Notes under the pieces: generated by a model | The model's database searches: none | What the model was told of the DNA's origin: nothing | Seen by the model: only the letters and a program-made list of their open reading frames with translations | Translations under genes and position numbers: made by a program | In this document: positions 17,350-26,159 of the stretch, piece after piece | How the letters are laid out: every line of letters starts with the position of its first letter | Position numbering within the stretch: the stretch's first letter is position 1 | Assembly: GCF_024172185.1 (NCBI RefSeq) | Contig: NZ_JAMZEC010000001.1 | Span: 2,914,001 to 2,978,000 of the forward strand | Source: Nonomuraea roseoviolacea subsp. carminata | GTDB taxonomy: Bacteria > Actinomycetota > Actinomycetes > Streptosporangiales > Streptosporangiaceae | Reading direction: 5' to 3' | Length of the DNA: 64,000 nt

Positions 17350-18269
17350 TTCTTGCCTCCGGTGAGCTTGAGCTGGAGCAGTCCGAACCCAGCGACGATC
17401 AGCGTAAGCGCGTAGGCGATCGCCGCGGCGTAGCCGAAGTCGAAGTAGCGGAATCCGTTCTCGTAGAGGTACAGCGAGATGGTGAGGGTGGAGTTGTCCG
17501 GGCCGCCACCGGTGATCACGAACGGTTCGTCGAACAGTTGCAGCGTGCCGATCGTGGACAGCACGACCGTCAGCAGCAGGATCGGCCGCAGCTGCGGAAC
17601 GGTGATCGACCAGAACCGGCGGACCGCCCCGGCGCCGTCGACCATCGCCGCCTCGTAGAGCTCCTTGGGGATGCTCTGCAGCCCGGCGAGGTAGATCACC
17701 GCGTTGTAGCCGGTGTAGTGCCAGGTGAGCGCGATGACGATGGCGATGCGGGCCCAGAAGGGGCTGCCCAGCCAGTCGATCGCGTCGACGCCGAAGAAGC
17801 CGAGCACCCAGTTGAGCAGGCCGGAGTCCTTGCTCAGGATCACCGAGAACATCACGCCGTAGGCGACCAGGCCGGTCAGTGACGGCATGAAGACGCCCAG
17901 CCGCCACAGGCCGCGCAGCCGTAGGAGCGGGGAGTTGAGCCCGAGCGCCAGCACCAGCGCGAGCAGCAGCATGATCGGCACCTGGACGACGAGGATCAAC
18001 GCGGTGTTCCACAACGCGGTCCAGAACAGCGGGTCGTTCACCAGCCGGACGTAGTTGTCCAGCCCGACGAAGGTGCGAGCCGCGCCCGCGCCGGAGGTCA
18101 GGCTGATGTACAGCGCGGCGAGGATCGGATACGCCTTGAAGGACACGAAGCCGAGCAGCGCGGGCAGGATCAGCAGGTAGGGGATGTTCCTCTTGGTGAT
18201 CAGCGGCCGATGCGGGCGGGGCGAGCCGCCACCCCTGGTGGCGGCATCCCGGGTCATCGTGAGCGTCAT
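17346..18269 (-). CDS. Carbohydrate ABC transporter permease (MalF-like)
   Basis: 307 residues, six membrane spans, with the EAA loop ELYEAAMVDGAGAVRRFWSITVPQ (quoted in part) and the C-terminal motif LFDEPFVITGGGPDNST characteristic of CUT1 MalF/UgpA-type permeases. The start ATG overlaps the stop of the binding-protein gene by 4 nt (ATGA). It overlaps the next permease by 4 nt as well, so the whole set is translationally coupled. Confidence 0.94.
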   Translation of the reverse strand: MTLTMTRDAATRGGGSPRPHRPLITKRNIPYLLILPALLGFVSFKAYPILAALYISLTSGAGAARTFVGLDNYVRLVNDPLFWTALWNTALILVVQVPIMLLLALVLALGLNSPLLRLRGLWRLGVFMPSLTGLVAYGVMFSVILSKDSGLLNWVLGFFGVDAIDWLGSPFWARIAIVIALTWHYTGYNAVIYLAGLQSIPKELYEAAMVDGAGAVRRFWSITVPQLRPILLLTVVLSTIGTLQLFDEPFVITGGGPDNSTLTISLYLYENGFRYFDFGYAAAIAYALTLIVAGFGLLQLKLTGGKK

Positions 18270-19576
18270 CCCGCGAGCTTCCTGCCGGTCTGCTGCGCGA
18301 GCTGCTGGGCGGCGGTGGCCAGGGTCGCCGCCGGGTCGGCGCCCTTGGTCAGAACCTGCGTCTGGGCGTCGCTGGCGATCTTCAGGGCCCTGGCGTAGTC
18401 ACTGGAGTAGAAGGTGGCGTCGGCCCCCTCGGTCAGCGAGTCCACGAACGTCTTGAGCGCGGGCTGCCCGCCGAAGTACTCCGTCGGGGCGGAGAACATC
18501 GGGTCGGAGTAGGCCGCGGTCAGGGCGGGGAAGACGCCGCCCTCCTTGAAGACCTTGTTGATGACCTCGGGCTTGGTCAGCGCGTACTCGATGAACTTGA
18601 ACGCCTCGGCCTTGTGCTCGCTGGTGCCGGAGATGGCCAGATGGGTGGAGTTGACGATCGCGGTCCGCTTGCCGCCCGAGGTGACCGCCGGCGGCTGCAT
18701 GACCCGCCACAGACCCTTCTGCTCCGGGCGCATCTCCGGGATGTAGCTCGCCGCCCAGGCCGCCCACGGCAGCACGGCCAGCTTGCCACTGCTGATCAGC
18801 TTCTTGGCGGTGCCCTCGCCGGAGGTGTCGGCGACGATCCCGGCGTCGTTCATCTTCTTGATCAGGGTCATCGCCTGTACGGCGGGCGCCGAGCCGAGCG
18901 TGACGTCGCCCTGCTGGTTGAAGTAGAAGGCGCCCTGCTGCTGCAGGAGCGACTGGTAGAAGTCCATGTCCATGCTGCCGGCGGCCGGCTTGTTCAGGCC
19001 GATGAGGGACGCCCCGGTCTTCTCCTTGAGCTTCTTGCCCGCTTCGATGGCGTCGTCCCAGGTCTGGATCGCGGCCGCGTCGATCCCGGCCTTCTCGAAG
19101 AGGTCGGAGCGGTAGAAGAAGCCGATCGGGTTGACCTCCCAGGGCATCGCGTAGACGCCGCCGTCCTTGCCGGTGACCGTGGGCCACAGCCCCTTGGCGA
19201 AGGCGTCCTTGTACTTGCCGGCGCCCAGCTTGTTGAGGTCGGCCAGGCCGCCGGGGAACTTGTCCACGTAGCTGGGCAGGTAGTCGATGCCGATGTGCAG
19301 GATGTCGCCGAGGCCCTTGCCGCCCGCCGCCATGCCGACGGTGATCTTCTCCCAGATGGCCGGGTTGCCGATCACCTGGACGTCGACCTTGATGTTCGGG
19401 TTCGCCTTCTCGAAGTCCTTGGCGACGGCGGCCAGGCCGTCCGAGGCGGGCTTCCAGCTCCACACGGTGATCTTGACCGGCCCGCCGCTCTCCGCCTTCT
19501 CCCCACCGCCGCCACAGGCGGCGAGGGTGAGGGTACCGGCGAGGGTGAGCGCGAGGACTCCACGACGGTTGATCAT
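18266..19576 (-). CDS. Sugar-binding lipoprotein of an ABC uptake system
   Basis: 436 residues from the ATG at 19576, with GAAAGGAAG upstream. The signal peptide ends in a lipobox LTLAACGGGG with the lipid-bearing Cys at about residue 21. The mature part is a family 1 extracellular solute-binding protein (ITVWSWKPASDG..., VYAMPWEVNPIGFFYRSDLF). It captures an oligosaccharide outside the cell and delivers it to the two permeases. It is the first gene of the operon, and an operator-like palindrome lies 41 nt upstream of the start codon. Confidence 0.94.
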   Translation of the reverse strand: MINRRGVLALTLAGTLTLAACGGGGEKAESGGPVKITVWSWKPASDGLAAVAKDFEKANPNIKVDVQVIGNPAIWEKITVGMAAGGKGLGDILHIGIDYLPSYVDKFPGGLADLNKLGAGKYKDAFAKGLWPTVTGKDGGVYAMPWEVNPIGFFYRSDLFEKAGIDAAAIQTWDDAIEAGKKLKEKTGASLIGLNKPAAGSMDMDFYQSLLQQQGAFYFNQQGDVTLGSAPAVQAMTLIKKMNDAGIVADTSGEGTAKKLISSGKLAVLPWAAWAASYIPEMRPEQKGLWRVMQPPAVTSGGKRTAIVNSTHLAISGTSEHKAEAFKFIEYALTKPEVINKVFKEGGVFPALTAAYSDPMFSAPTEYFGGQPALKTFVDSLTEGADATFYSSDYARALKIASDAQTQVLTKGADPAATLATAAQQLAQQTGRKLAG

Positions 19577-19613
19577 GCGCGTGCTTCCTTTCGGGGGATG
19601 AGCGCCGCGTCGG

Positions 19614-19626
19614 ATATGAACGTTCA
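19614..19626. promoter_or_regulatory. Putative LacI operator 1
   Basis: ATATGAACGTTCA with the perfect 10-bp palindrome TGAACGTTCA at 19617-19626, 41 nt upstream of the binding-protein start. The 9-bp core ATATGAACG recurs at 20911 and, on the other strand, at 19713-19721. Palindromes centred on CG are typical LacI-family operators. Confidence 0.7.
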
Positions 19627-19708
19627 AACGATCTTCTGCCTGGCTTTTCAGGGCAGGCGAGGGGATGTTTGCCGACCAATCGGCGGGCGACTTGGGGGTT
19701 AAGGTATT

Positions 19709-19721
19709 TGATCGTTCATAT
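19709..19721. promoter_or_regulatory. Putative LacI operator 2 (one mismatch)
   Basis: TGATCGTTCATAT; its reverse complement is ATATGAACGATCA, one base off operator 1. The centre lies 92 bp from the centre of operator 1. It overlaps the stop codon of the aminotransferase gene. With operator 1 it could allow looping or cooperative repression of the sugar operon. Confidence 0.55.
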
Positions 19722-20867
19722 TGCGCGCAAGAGCCCGCGTCGAGAACGGAGGATGTCCGGCAGTCCGGCGGCGAGGCGGTCGTAGTCCCCGGGCGTGTTG
19801 TAGATCTGCGCCGACAGGCGGAGCAGCCCCACCGGCTCGATCTTGATCTGGCAGCCGAGGCGGTCCAGGATCTCCGCGCAGAGCGCGTCGGCCTCCGCCT
19901 TGGTCGAGCCCAGCCCGGACGCCAGCCGCACCACGCGCATCGGCACGCCTGGGTAGCCGGTCGTCTGCGGGGCGTCCGCGCACAGGCCGGCCTCGCGCAG
20001 GGCCTCCGCCACGACCCGCTGCCCGTAGGCCGCCAGCGCCGCGTTGTGCGCGCGCACCCGGTCGAGCCCGAGCCGTTCCAGGACGTCCAGCCCGTACGGC
20101 GCGGCCAGCAGGGCGGTGTAGTCACGCGTGCCCTGGAACTCCACCGCGTCCGGGAACCCCTCGCCGTAGGAGACGACCAGCGGCCTGACCCGGCCCCGCC
20201 AGCGCGGCGCGACGTGCAGCAGCGCCGCCGGACGCGGCGCGAACGCCCACTTGTGCAGGTTGCCGACCCAGAAGTCGGCGTTCACCGCGTCGAGGTCCAC
20301 CGGCAGCATCCCCGGTGCGTGGGCGCCGTCCACCACCGTGACGACGTCCCGGGCGGCCAGTTCGCCGGCCAGCCGGGCGACCGGCAGGAGGCGGGCCCCG
20401 GCCGAGCTGACGTGGTCGAGGACCGCGATCCGGGTCCGCGCGGTGACCCCGCCGAGCACCGCCGCCACCGGATCGTCGCCCAGCGCCACCCTGACCAGCC
20501 GCGCCCCGCTCTCCCCGGCCCGGCGGCGCAGCGCCCGCTCCACGGCCGCGTACCCGTGGTCGGTGTGGAGGATCTCGTCGCCCGCCGCGAGCGGCACGGA
20601 CTCCAGCGCGACGGCGACCCCCTCCGTGGCGTTGGCGACGAAGGCCGCTCCGGAGCTGTTGAGGAAGGCGGCCACCCGCTCCCGCGCCACGGCCAGGCGC
20701 GCGGGCAGGCGGGCGAAGAACCGGTCGGGCATCCGCTCCATCTCGGCACGCAGCTCCGCCTGGCGCTCCTGCACCTCGACCGGCACCGCGCCGTACGAAC
20801 CGTGGTTGAGCTGGATCACCTCCGGGTCCAGCGAGAACATCTCCCTCGCCCCCGGAATCGGCGTCAT
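19716..20867 (-). CDS. Class V aminotransferase-fold PLP enzyme
   Basis: 383 residues. The PLP-binding Lys lies in FWVGNLHKWAFAPRPAALL; the cofactor Asp is in VVTVVDGAHAPG, and the N-terminal IQLNHGSYGAVP and VANATEGV are typical of the cysteine desulfurase/isopenicillin-N-epimerase/EgtE-like branch. The substrate is not known. ATG 20867 was chosen; a GTG two codons upstream is closer to the GGGAGG ribosome site and is equally possible. It is transcribed divergently from the second LacI gene and shares the operator with it, so it may be controlled by the same sugar signal. Confidence 0.85.
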   Translation of the reverse strand: MTPIPGAREMFSLDPEVIQLNHGSYGAVPVEVQERQAELRAEMERMPDRFFARLPARLAVARERVAAFLNSSGAAFVANATEGVAVALESVPLAAGDEILHTDHGYAAVERALRRRAGESGARLVRVALGDDPVAAVLGGVTARTRIAVLDHVSSAGARLLPVARLAGELAARDVVTVVDGAHAPGMLPVDLDAVNADFWVGNLHKWAFAPRPAALLHVAPRWRGRVRPLVVSYGEGFPDAVEFQGTRDYTALLAAPYGLDVLERLGLDRVRAHNAALAAYGQRVVAEALREAGLCADAPQTTGYPGVPMRVVRLASGLGSTKAEADALCAEILDRLGCQIKIEPVGLLRLSAQIYNTPGDYDRLAAGLPDILRSRRGLLRAI

Positions 20868-20910
20868 GTCCACAGGACCTCCCAGGTCGTCATATGTGAC
20901 ATCGCGCGTG

Positions 20911-20923
20911 ATATGAACGTTCA
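20911..20923. promoter_or_regulatory. Putative LacI operator 3 in the divergent promoter
   Basis: ATATGAACGTTCA with the perfect palindrome TGAACGTTCA at 20914-20923, identical over 13 bp to operator 1. It sits in the 124-nt gap between the divergent aminotransferase and lacI-type genes and could control both. Confidence 0.7.
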
Positions 20924-20991
20924 CAGGACCTAGGATGGCCCGGGCCAGGGCAAGGGCGGCACCCTGAGGACCCGAGGAGGAGAACCCGAAC

Positions 20992-22014
20992 ATGCCGGCG
21001 CAACGGCCCCGCGGGGTCAGCATCCAGGACGTCGCGCGCGCCGCGGGTGTGTCCCGGCAGACCATCTCCAACGCGATCAACGCCCCGCACAAGCTGCGCC
21101 CCGACACCCTCGAACGGGTCACCGCGCTGATCGAGGAGATGGGCTACCGCCCCGACCAGTCGGCGCGCAGCCTGCGCTCCGGCACGCGCCGGATCATCGC
21201 CTACACCACCCCGGAGACCGACCCGGACAACCCCAACGCGCTCATGAGCGGCTTCCTGGAGGCGATGGTCGCCGCCGCCGGCGAGGCCGGCTACCGCATC
21301 CTGCTCGTGCGCCCCCGCCCCGGCCAGAGCAGGGCGCGGGCGCTGGAGGACGTCATCGCCGCGCGCACCGCCGACGCCATCCTGCTCTCCGACGTGCTGG
21401 AGGACGACCCGTGCGTGGACTACCTGCACGAGACGGGCTTCCCCTTCGCGGTCTTCGGCCGCACCGGGCCCGGCCGGCCCCAGGCGTGGGTGGACGTCGA
21501 CTCGGCCCAGGCGATGATCGACCTGGTCGGCCTGCTGTCGTCCCACGGCCATCGGCGGGTGGCCTACCTCGGCACGTCGGCGGCGCTGCCCTGGCTGCGG
21601 CACCGGGAGGCCGGGTTCCGCATCGGGATGCGCCGCTTCGGCCTGGCCGGCCACGAGGCGTTCGTCGACGGCCTGGACGAGGTGGTGGCCGTGGCGCGTG
21701 ACCTGCTGAACCGCTCGCCCCGCCCCACCGCGCTGGTCCTGGACGACGACTGGCTGGCGCCCGGCGCCTACGCCGCCGCCCAGGCCGAGGGGCTGACCGT
21801 CGGCGCCGACCTCGCGGTGACCGGGTTCAACGACATGCCGTACACCCGGCTGCTCCAGCCGCCGCTGACGACCGTCCGGCTGCCGCTGCGGCGCATCGCG
21901 GACGCCCTGGTGAGCCGGCTCCTCCAGAGCGTCGAGGAGGGGGAGCCGCCCGAGGCCGGGCTGCTGCTCGCCGGCGACCCGGTGCTCCGGCCGAGCATGA
22001 CAACGGTCGAGTAG
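20992..22014 (+). CDS. Second LacI-family regulator, paralogue of the one at 13787
   Basis: 340 residues. Helix-turn-helix VSIQDVARAAGVSRQTISNA followed by INAPHKLRPDTLERV, and a ligand-binding domain with long identical stretches to the first regulator, for example GYRPDQSARSLRSGTRRIIAY and LLVRPRPGQS. Identical recognition helices predict the same operator. GAGGAG lies upstream of the start. It probably regulates itself and the divergent aminotransferase gene. Confidence 0.92.
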   Translation: MPAQRPRGVSIQDVARAAGVSRQTISNAINAPHKLRPDTLERVTALIEEMGYRPDQSARSLRSGTRRIIAYTTPETDPDNPNALMSGFLEAMVAAAGEAGYRILLVRPRPGQSRARALEDVIAARTADAILLSDVLEDDPCVDYLHETGFPFAVFGRTGPGRPQAWVDVDSAQAMIDLVGLLSSHGHRRVAYLGTSAALPWLRHREAGFRIGMRRFGLAGHEAFVDGLDEVVAVARDLLNRSPRPTALVLDDDWLAPGAYAAAQAEGLTVGADLAVTGFNDMPYTRLLQPPLTTVRLPLRRIADALVSRLLQSVEEGEPPEAGLLLAGDPVLRPSMTTVE

Positions 22015-22111
22015 GCCGCCGGCGATCGAGCGTGGTGCCGCCGCGTCGCGTGTGGTGCGTCTCGTCGCGTGTGGTGCGCCGGGAACGGGGCTCCCGGTGG
22101 ACAATGAGGCA

Positions 22112-22636
22112 ATGACCCGTGTCCTCGCGTCCGTCACCGTGCCGTGGATCCCCGCACCGCACCGCCTGGAGATCGCGCTGACCAGCAGGCTGCCGCCGGT
22201 GGAGCAGACCACCTCCGCCTTCGCGTTCGTCCTCGACGCCGCCGGCCGCACGCTGCTGACCCGCGTCGCCCGCGAGGGGCGCGGCTGGGACATCCCGGGC
22301 GGCCACCTCGACCCGGGCGAGCGGGCCGCCGAGGCCGCCTCCCGCGAGCTGGCCGAGGAGACCGGCCTCGCGCTGCCGCCGGAACGGCTGTCGGTGTTCG
22401 CCTGGCAGCGCATCGAGCTGACCGGTCCAGCCCCGGCCGGCTACCGGTACGCGGCGCTGACGTACATGGTGCTGTTCGAGGCCCGCCTCGCCGAGCCGGG
22501 GCCGCCCACCACGCCGCCCGCCGGTACGGAGAGCACGGGCGCCGAGTGGCTGACGCCCGAGGAGGTCGAGCGGCGCTGCACCGGCCAGGTCTGGCTCACC
22601 GCCCACCGCGCCCTGCTGGCCCGCGACGCCCCCTGA
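22112..22636 (+). CDS. Nudix hydrolase
   Basis: 174 residues from the ATG at 22112. The Nudix box reads GGHLDPGERAAEAASRELAE followed by ETGL, matching GX5EX7REUXEEXGU with all acidic residues present. Nudix enzymes hydrolyse nucleoside diphosphates linked to another group; the substrate cannot be predicted. A short direct repeat (CGTCGCGTGTGGTGCG, twice) lies just upstream at about 22044-22078. Confidence 0.9.
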   Translation: MTRVLASVTVPWIPAPHRLEIALTSRLPPVEQTTSAFAFVLDAAGRTLLTRVAREGRGWDIPGGHLDPGERAAEAASRELAEETGLALPPERLSVFAWQRIELTGPAPAGYRYAALTYMVLFEARLAEPGPPTTPPAGTESTGAEWLTPEEVERRCTGQVWLTAHRALLARDAP

Positions 22637-22643
22637 ACGCGGA

Positions 22644-22676
22644 AGGGCGCCGCCCGGTCGAACCGGTCGGCGCCCT
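22644..22676. terminator. Bidirectional terminator between convergent genes
   Basis: AGGGCGCCG at 22644-22652 pairs with CGGCGCCCT at 22668-22676, and an inner CCGG/CCGG pair extends the stem. It lies between the 3' ends of the Nudix and amidase genes. No T-tract, as is common in very high GC genomes. Confidence 0.75.
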
Positions 22677-22696
22677 CCACCGTCAGGCAGCGAGGG

Positions 22697-24145
22697 TCAC
22701 GAGCAGTGCTCGAACCCGCTGTCGTAGGTGTAAGCGCCCGCCTTGCCGCCCCACTTGACGCACTTGTCGGCGGCGGCGGCGATCACCGGCCCCGCGTAGT
22801 ACGCGAAGTTGCCGCTGTCGGTGACGCGGGTCTGGCCCTGCACCTCCAGGTAGGCGCTGGTGGCCGTGGCCTGGCCGAGCGAGGTGGTCTTCAGCGTGGC
22901 CACGCAGTTCTTGCCGCTGGTGGAGTTGTAGAGCAGGTAGACGTTGCCCGCCGTGCCGAGGGGCGCGGAGTCGATGACCTTGTAGCCGCTGCCGCAGACC
23001 GACTCGGGCGTGTGCGGGTTGCTGGGCCCGCCGGTGCCCTTGACGTAGTTCATGTACGTCGTCCAGTTCCAGTAGGGACCGGGGTCGGTGTGGTCGGCGG
23101 TGGGCACCTCGCTGTGCCCGATGATGTGGGTGCGGTCCTTCGGGATGCCGTAGCGGTCGGCGATGTTGCGGGTCAGCGCGGCCGAGGAGCGGTACATCGC
23201 GTCGGTGAACCAGGACGCCTGGTCCACCCAGCCCTCGTGCTCGATGCCGACCGAACGGCGGTTGTAGTCGCCGGCGTGGAAGGCCCGGTCCTTCTCCCTG
23301 ACCATCTGCGTGATGGCGCCGTCGGAGGAGCGGATGACGTAGTGCGCGGAGGTCGGGTTCGGCCGCGGGCCGGTCTGGAACCAGTCGATCGTCCCGGCGT
23401 ACGAGCCCTGTGTGACATGGATGACGATCCGGTCGATGACGTCGCTGTTGGGCCGGTCGGAGACGGCGTAGTTGGAGCTGTGGGCGGCCGCCCAGGTGGC
23501 CCCGGGGTAGTCGACCGCGGCCGCGGCCAGCGTGTCGTTCTCGCCGAGCTCCTTGACCTTGGCGTACGCGCCGCGGTCGGGCTCGACGGCGCGGGCCGCC
23601 ACCTTCACGGTCTCGCCGTCGGGGGTGGCGGCGCTGACGCCGCCGCCGAGCAGGTCGTACACGGTGTCGGCGTACAGCCTGGCCACCTCGGGCCGGGAGG
23701 CGTTGCCGTACTTGGCGACCACGGAGTACCACTTCGCCGGGTCCTTGCGCGCGTCGGCGCCCAGCCCCAGCTCGTCGGCCAGGGCGCGCAGCACGGCGGC
23801 GCCGCCGGTGATGTTGGCCGTGGTGTCGGTCTTGAGGGAGGCCACGGGCAGCTTGGTCAGCTTGGCGGCCTGCTCCAGCGAGTGCGTCTTGGGGTTGCTG
23901 ACGAGGTGCATCACGCCGTAGCCGCCGGAGGCGCTGGGCTTGCCGTCGTGTCCGTCGAGGTGGGTCTCGGCGTAGGCGACCGACACCAGCAGGTCGCGCG
24001 GCACCTCGTACGCGGCGGAGGCCCGCGCGAAGGCGTCGGCGACGGGACCGGCGCCGGCGGCGTCGGCCGGCTGCCCGATGAGAAGCGAGAGGGGGATGAT
24101 GGCGCCCGCTAACAGCGCGGCCGGACGGCGGAGACGAGCCTTCAC
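22697..24145 (-). CDS. Secreted N-acetylmuramoyl-L-alanine amidase
   Basis: 482 residues from a GTG at 24145 with GAGGAG upstream. A signal peptide ends at about QPADAAG. Residues about 35-170 form a helical, lysozyme/transglycosylase-like region (VAYAETHLDGHDG, GGYGVMHL). The Amidase_2 domain (about 215-375) has the zinc-site pattern IVIHVTQGS, FHAGDYNRRSVGIEHEG and HIIGHSEVPTADHTDPGPYW. A C-terminal Cys-containing beta domain closes the protein. It should cleave the bond between MurNAc and the stem peptide. Outside the membrane; probable role in wall remodelling. Confidence 0.9.
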   Translation of the reverse strand: MKARLRRPAALLAGAIIPLSLLIGQPADAAGAGPVADAFARASAAYEVPRDLLVSVAYAETHLDGHDGKPSASGGYGVMHLVSNPKTHSLEQAAKLTKLPVASLKTDTTANITGGAAVLRALADELGLGADARKDPAKWYSVVAKYGNASRPEVARLYADTVYDLLGGGVSAATPDGETVKVAARAVEPDRGAYAKVKELGENDTLAAAAVDYPGATWAAAHSSNYAVSDRPNSDVIDRIVIHVTQGSYAGTIDWFQTGPRPNPTSAHYVIRSSDGAITQMVREKDRAFHAGDYNRRSVGIEHEGWVDQASWFTDAMYRSSAALTRNIADRYGIPKDRTHIIGHSEVPTADHTDPGPYWNWTTYMNYVKGTGGPSNPHTPESVCGSGYKVIDSAPLGTAGNVYLLYNSTSGKNCVATLKTTSLGQATATSAYLEVQGQTRVTDSGNFAYYAGPVIAAAADKCVKWGGKAGAYTYDSGFEHCS

Positions 24146-24366
24146 GTGTTTCTCCTCAACGTTACGTCGGAGGACTCGCGCGACCGCCGTCTCCGGCCTC
24201 GGGCCGGCTCCGCGTCAGCCGAGCCCCCGAAACGCTCCTGCTGGCGACAAGCGTGATCGCGGTCCGCATAAAGATCGTCCAGAAAACGCACGACTCCTGT
24301 CGGCCTTTCCGGGCCCCGTACGATCACTTCCGAGAACCGGCTCGGGGGGACCGTGTGGAGGAGAGT

Positions 24367-25080
24367 GTGTCGCTGGCCCAGCTCACCCGTCGCCTCGAAG
24401 AGGTGGTGGGCGTGCTGAGCGGCGTGCCCGTCGAGGTCGAGCGGGTGGAGGACAACGAGCGCGTCCGGCGGCAGATCCTCGACCTGGCCGGATCGTCCCG
24501 GGAGCTGCGCGCCCTGCAGCCGGTCGGCTCGCGGGAGGAGGGCCGCGAGGAGCAGCGCAGCCGGCTCGACGTGCTCGGCGCCCTGCGGCGCGGCATGAGG
24601 ATGCGCACGGTCGTCCACTCCAGCGTCCTGGACGACGCCCTCAAGACGGCCCGGATCAGGGAGCTGCACGCCGCCGGCGACCTGCACCGGGTCACCGACG
24701 AGCAGGTGCAGCAGCTCCTCGTCTTCGACCACGCCGTGGCGTTCCTGCGCATCACCCCGGTCGCGTACTCGCCCGGAGCCCTGGTGATCAGGCAGCAGAG
24801 CCTCATCACGGCCCTCATCGACCTGTTCGAGCTGACCTGGGCCCGAGCCAGGGACGTCACCGAGCCGACGCATCGGCTGACCCCGCGCGAGCGCGAGGTG
24901 CTCGCCCTGATGGCCGAGGGACGCTCCAACGGCTCCATCGCCCGCGCCCTGTCCATCACGGAGGCGGCCGTCGGCAAGCACGTGGCGGGCCTGTTCGCCA
25001 AGCTGGAGCTGCCGGCGACCCAGGACGACAACCGGCGGGTGCTGGCCGTGCTCGCCCATCTTCGCGGGACGGCGAGGTAG
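24367..25080 (+). CDS. LuxR-type helix-turn-helix regulator
   Basis: 237 residues from GTG 24367, chosen because GGAGGAG lies just upstream; the frame is open for another 38 codons. The C-terminal HTH is TPREREVLALMAEGRSNGSI followed by ARALSITEAAVGKHV, a standard GerE/LuxR DNA-binding domain. The N-terminal 160 residues hold a TrmB- or PLD-like sensory region (RTVVHSSVLDDALKTARI, VTDEQVQQLLVFDHAVAFL) without a receiver Asp. It is divergent from the amidase gene. Targets unknown. Confidence 0.85.
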   Translation: MSLAQLTRRLEEVVGVLSGVPVEVERVEDNERVRRQILDLAGSSRELRALQPVGSREEGREEQRSRLDVLGALRRGMRMRTVVHSSVLDDALKTARIRELHAAGDLHRVTDEQVQQLLVFDHAVAFLRITPVAYSPGALVIRQQSLITALIDLFELTWARARDVTEPTHRLTPREREVLALMAEGRSNGSIARALSITEAAVGKHVAGLFAKLELPATQDDNRRVLAVLAHLRGTAR

Positions 25081-25141
25081 GGCCAGGCCGACCCCGCCCT
25101 CGTCCCACCCCCCGCGCGGCCGGGATCCGGCGGCCGATTCA

Positions 25142-25687
25142 ATGGCCGTCATGCAAAGAATGACTGGATTGCTGGTGGGCGCCGTCTTCGGCGCGGTCTT
25201 CGTGGTCCTCAACGCGCAGAGCCCGCTGAACACCGTGGCCGTCAACGTCCTGCGGGTCGCCGCCTGCCTGGGGGCCGCGGCCGTGGTGGCCATGTGGTTC
25301 GCCACGGCCCGTAAGGAACGGCCGGCTCCGGAGGCGGCGCGGAAGGGCATGTTCGGCCGCGGATACCTGATCGTCGTGGCCGCCGAGGTGCTGCTGCTCT
25401 TCGGCGGGCTGCGGGTGCTGGCCGCCCTGGACCGGCCCGAACAGGGCAACGTGGCATGGGTGGCGTTCGTGGTGGGCGTGCACTTCGTCGCGCTGGCGCC
25501 GGTGTGGAAGGACTGGAGCATCGCCGTGCCCGGCGCCGTCCTGACCGTGCTGGGGGTGGCGGGCCTCGTCATGGCCTCGACGTCGGCCGTCACGTGGGTG
25601 CCGCTGCTCAGCGGTGTGCTGTCCGGGGTGGTGCTGCTGGCGGGCTCCGTCACCTTCGGGTGGCGCTCTCTTGTCGGTGCCTCCTGA
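25142..25687 (+). CDS. Small integral membrane protein, about 181 residues
   Basis: Five to six hydrophobic segments (LLVGAVFGAVFVVLN, AACLGAAAVVAMWFA, GYLIVVAAEVLLLFGG, VAFVVGVHFVALAPVW, VPGAVLTVLGVAGLVMAS, LLSGVLSGVVLLAGS). No recognised domain. Three in-frame ATGs (25142, 25151, 25160) could start it. It lies 60 nt after the LuxR gene on the same strand. Confidence 0.7.
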   Translation: MAVMQRMTGLLVGAVFGAVFVVLNAQSPLNTVAVNVLRVAACLGAAAVVAMWFATARKERPAPEAARKGMFGRGYLIVVAAEVLLLFGGLRVLAALDRPEQGNVAWVAFVVGVHFVALAPVWKDWSIAVPGAVLTVLGVAGLVMASTSAVTWVPLLSGVLSGVVLLAGSVTFGWRSLVGAS

Positions 25688-25727
25688 TTGTGTGGTCGCC
25701 ACTGATCACACGACCGTAGGAGAACGG

Positions 25728-26009
25728 ATGGAGCGGCGGTTCCCGGCGGAGGACGAGGAGCGTCTCTGGAGCCTGCTGGAGGCGGCGTGGGCGCCCCTGG
25801 GCGCCGAGGTCGGTCACGCGCGATGGGCGCTGGCGAACCGGGCGGCCGGTGACGACGCCGGTGGCCGGCCGCCGTTCACGGTGGTGGAGGAGGCCCTCGA
25901 CGACTTCCTGAGCAACCTGCGCTTCATCAGCGAGAAGGTGCCGTCGGACGAGCTCACGAGCCTCGACCGGGTGGTCGAGGCCAACGCGGCGGGCTGGCGC
26001 GACTCCTAG
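25728..26009 (+). CDS. Small soluble hypothetical protein, 93 residues
   Basis: Begins MERRFPAEDEERLWSLLEAA and contains FTVVEEALDDFLSNLRFISE and TSLDRVVEANAAGWRDS. Mostly helical, acidic and cytosolic. The start is supported by AGGAG eight bases upstream. The function was not recognised. Confidence 0.7.
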   Translation: MERRFPAEDEERLWSLLEAAWAPLGAEVGHARWALANRAAGDDAGGRPPFTVVEEALDDFLSNLRFISEKVPSDELTSLDRVVEANAAGWRDS

Positions 26010-26159
26010 CCACCGACGCCCGTGCTCGTCCCGCTGCTTGTCCCGGGACAAGCAGGGGGCGTCCGGGACCTGATCAGGGACGCGCGCCCCTGCCGGCCCG
26101 GGACGGCGAACGCCGATCGTGGACACCGTCACGCCCCGACGGCCCCACAGGAGGCACTC

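Noticed and set aside
22044-22078. Direct repeat CGTCGCGTGTGGTGCG, two copies
   Set aside because: Only two short copies with no unique spacers; not a CRISPR array and not clearly regulatory.
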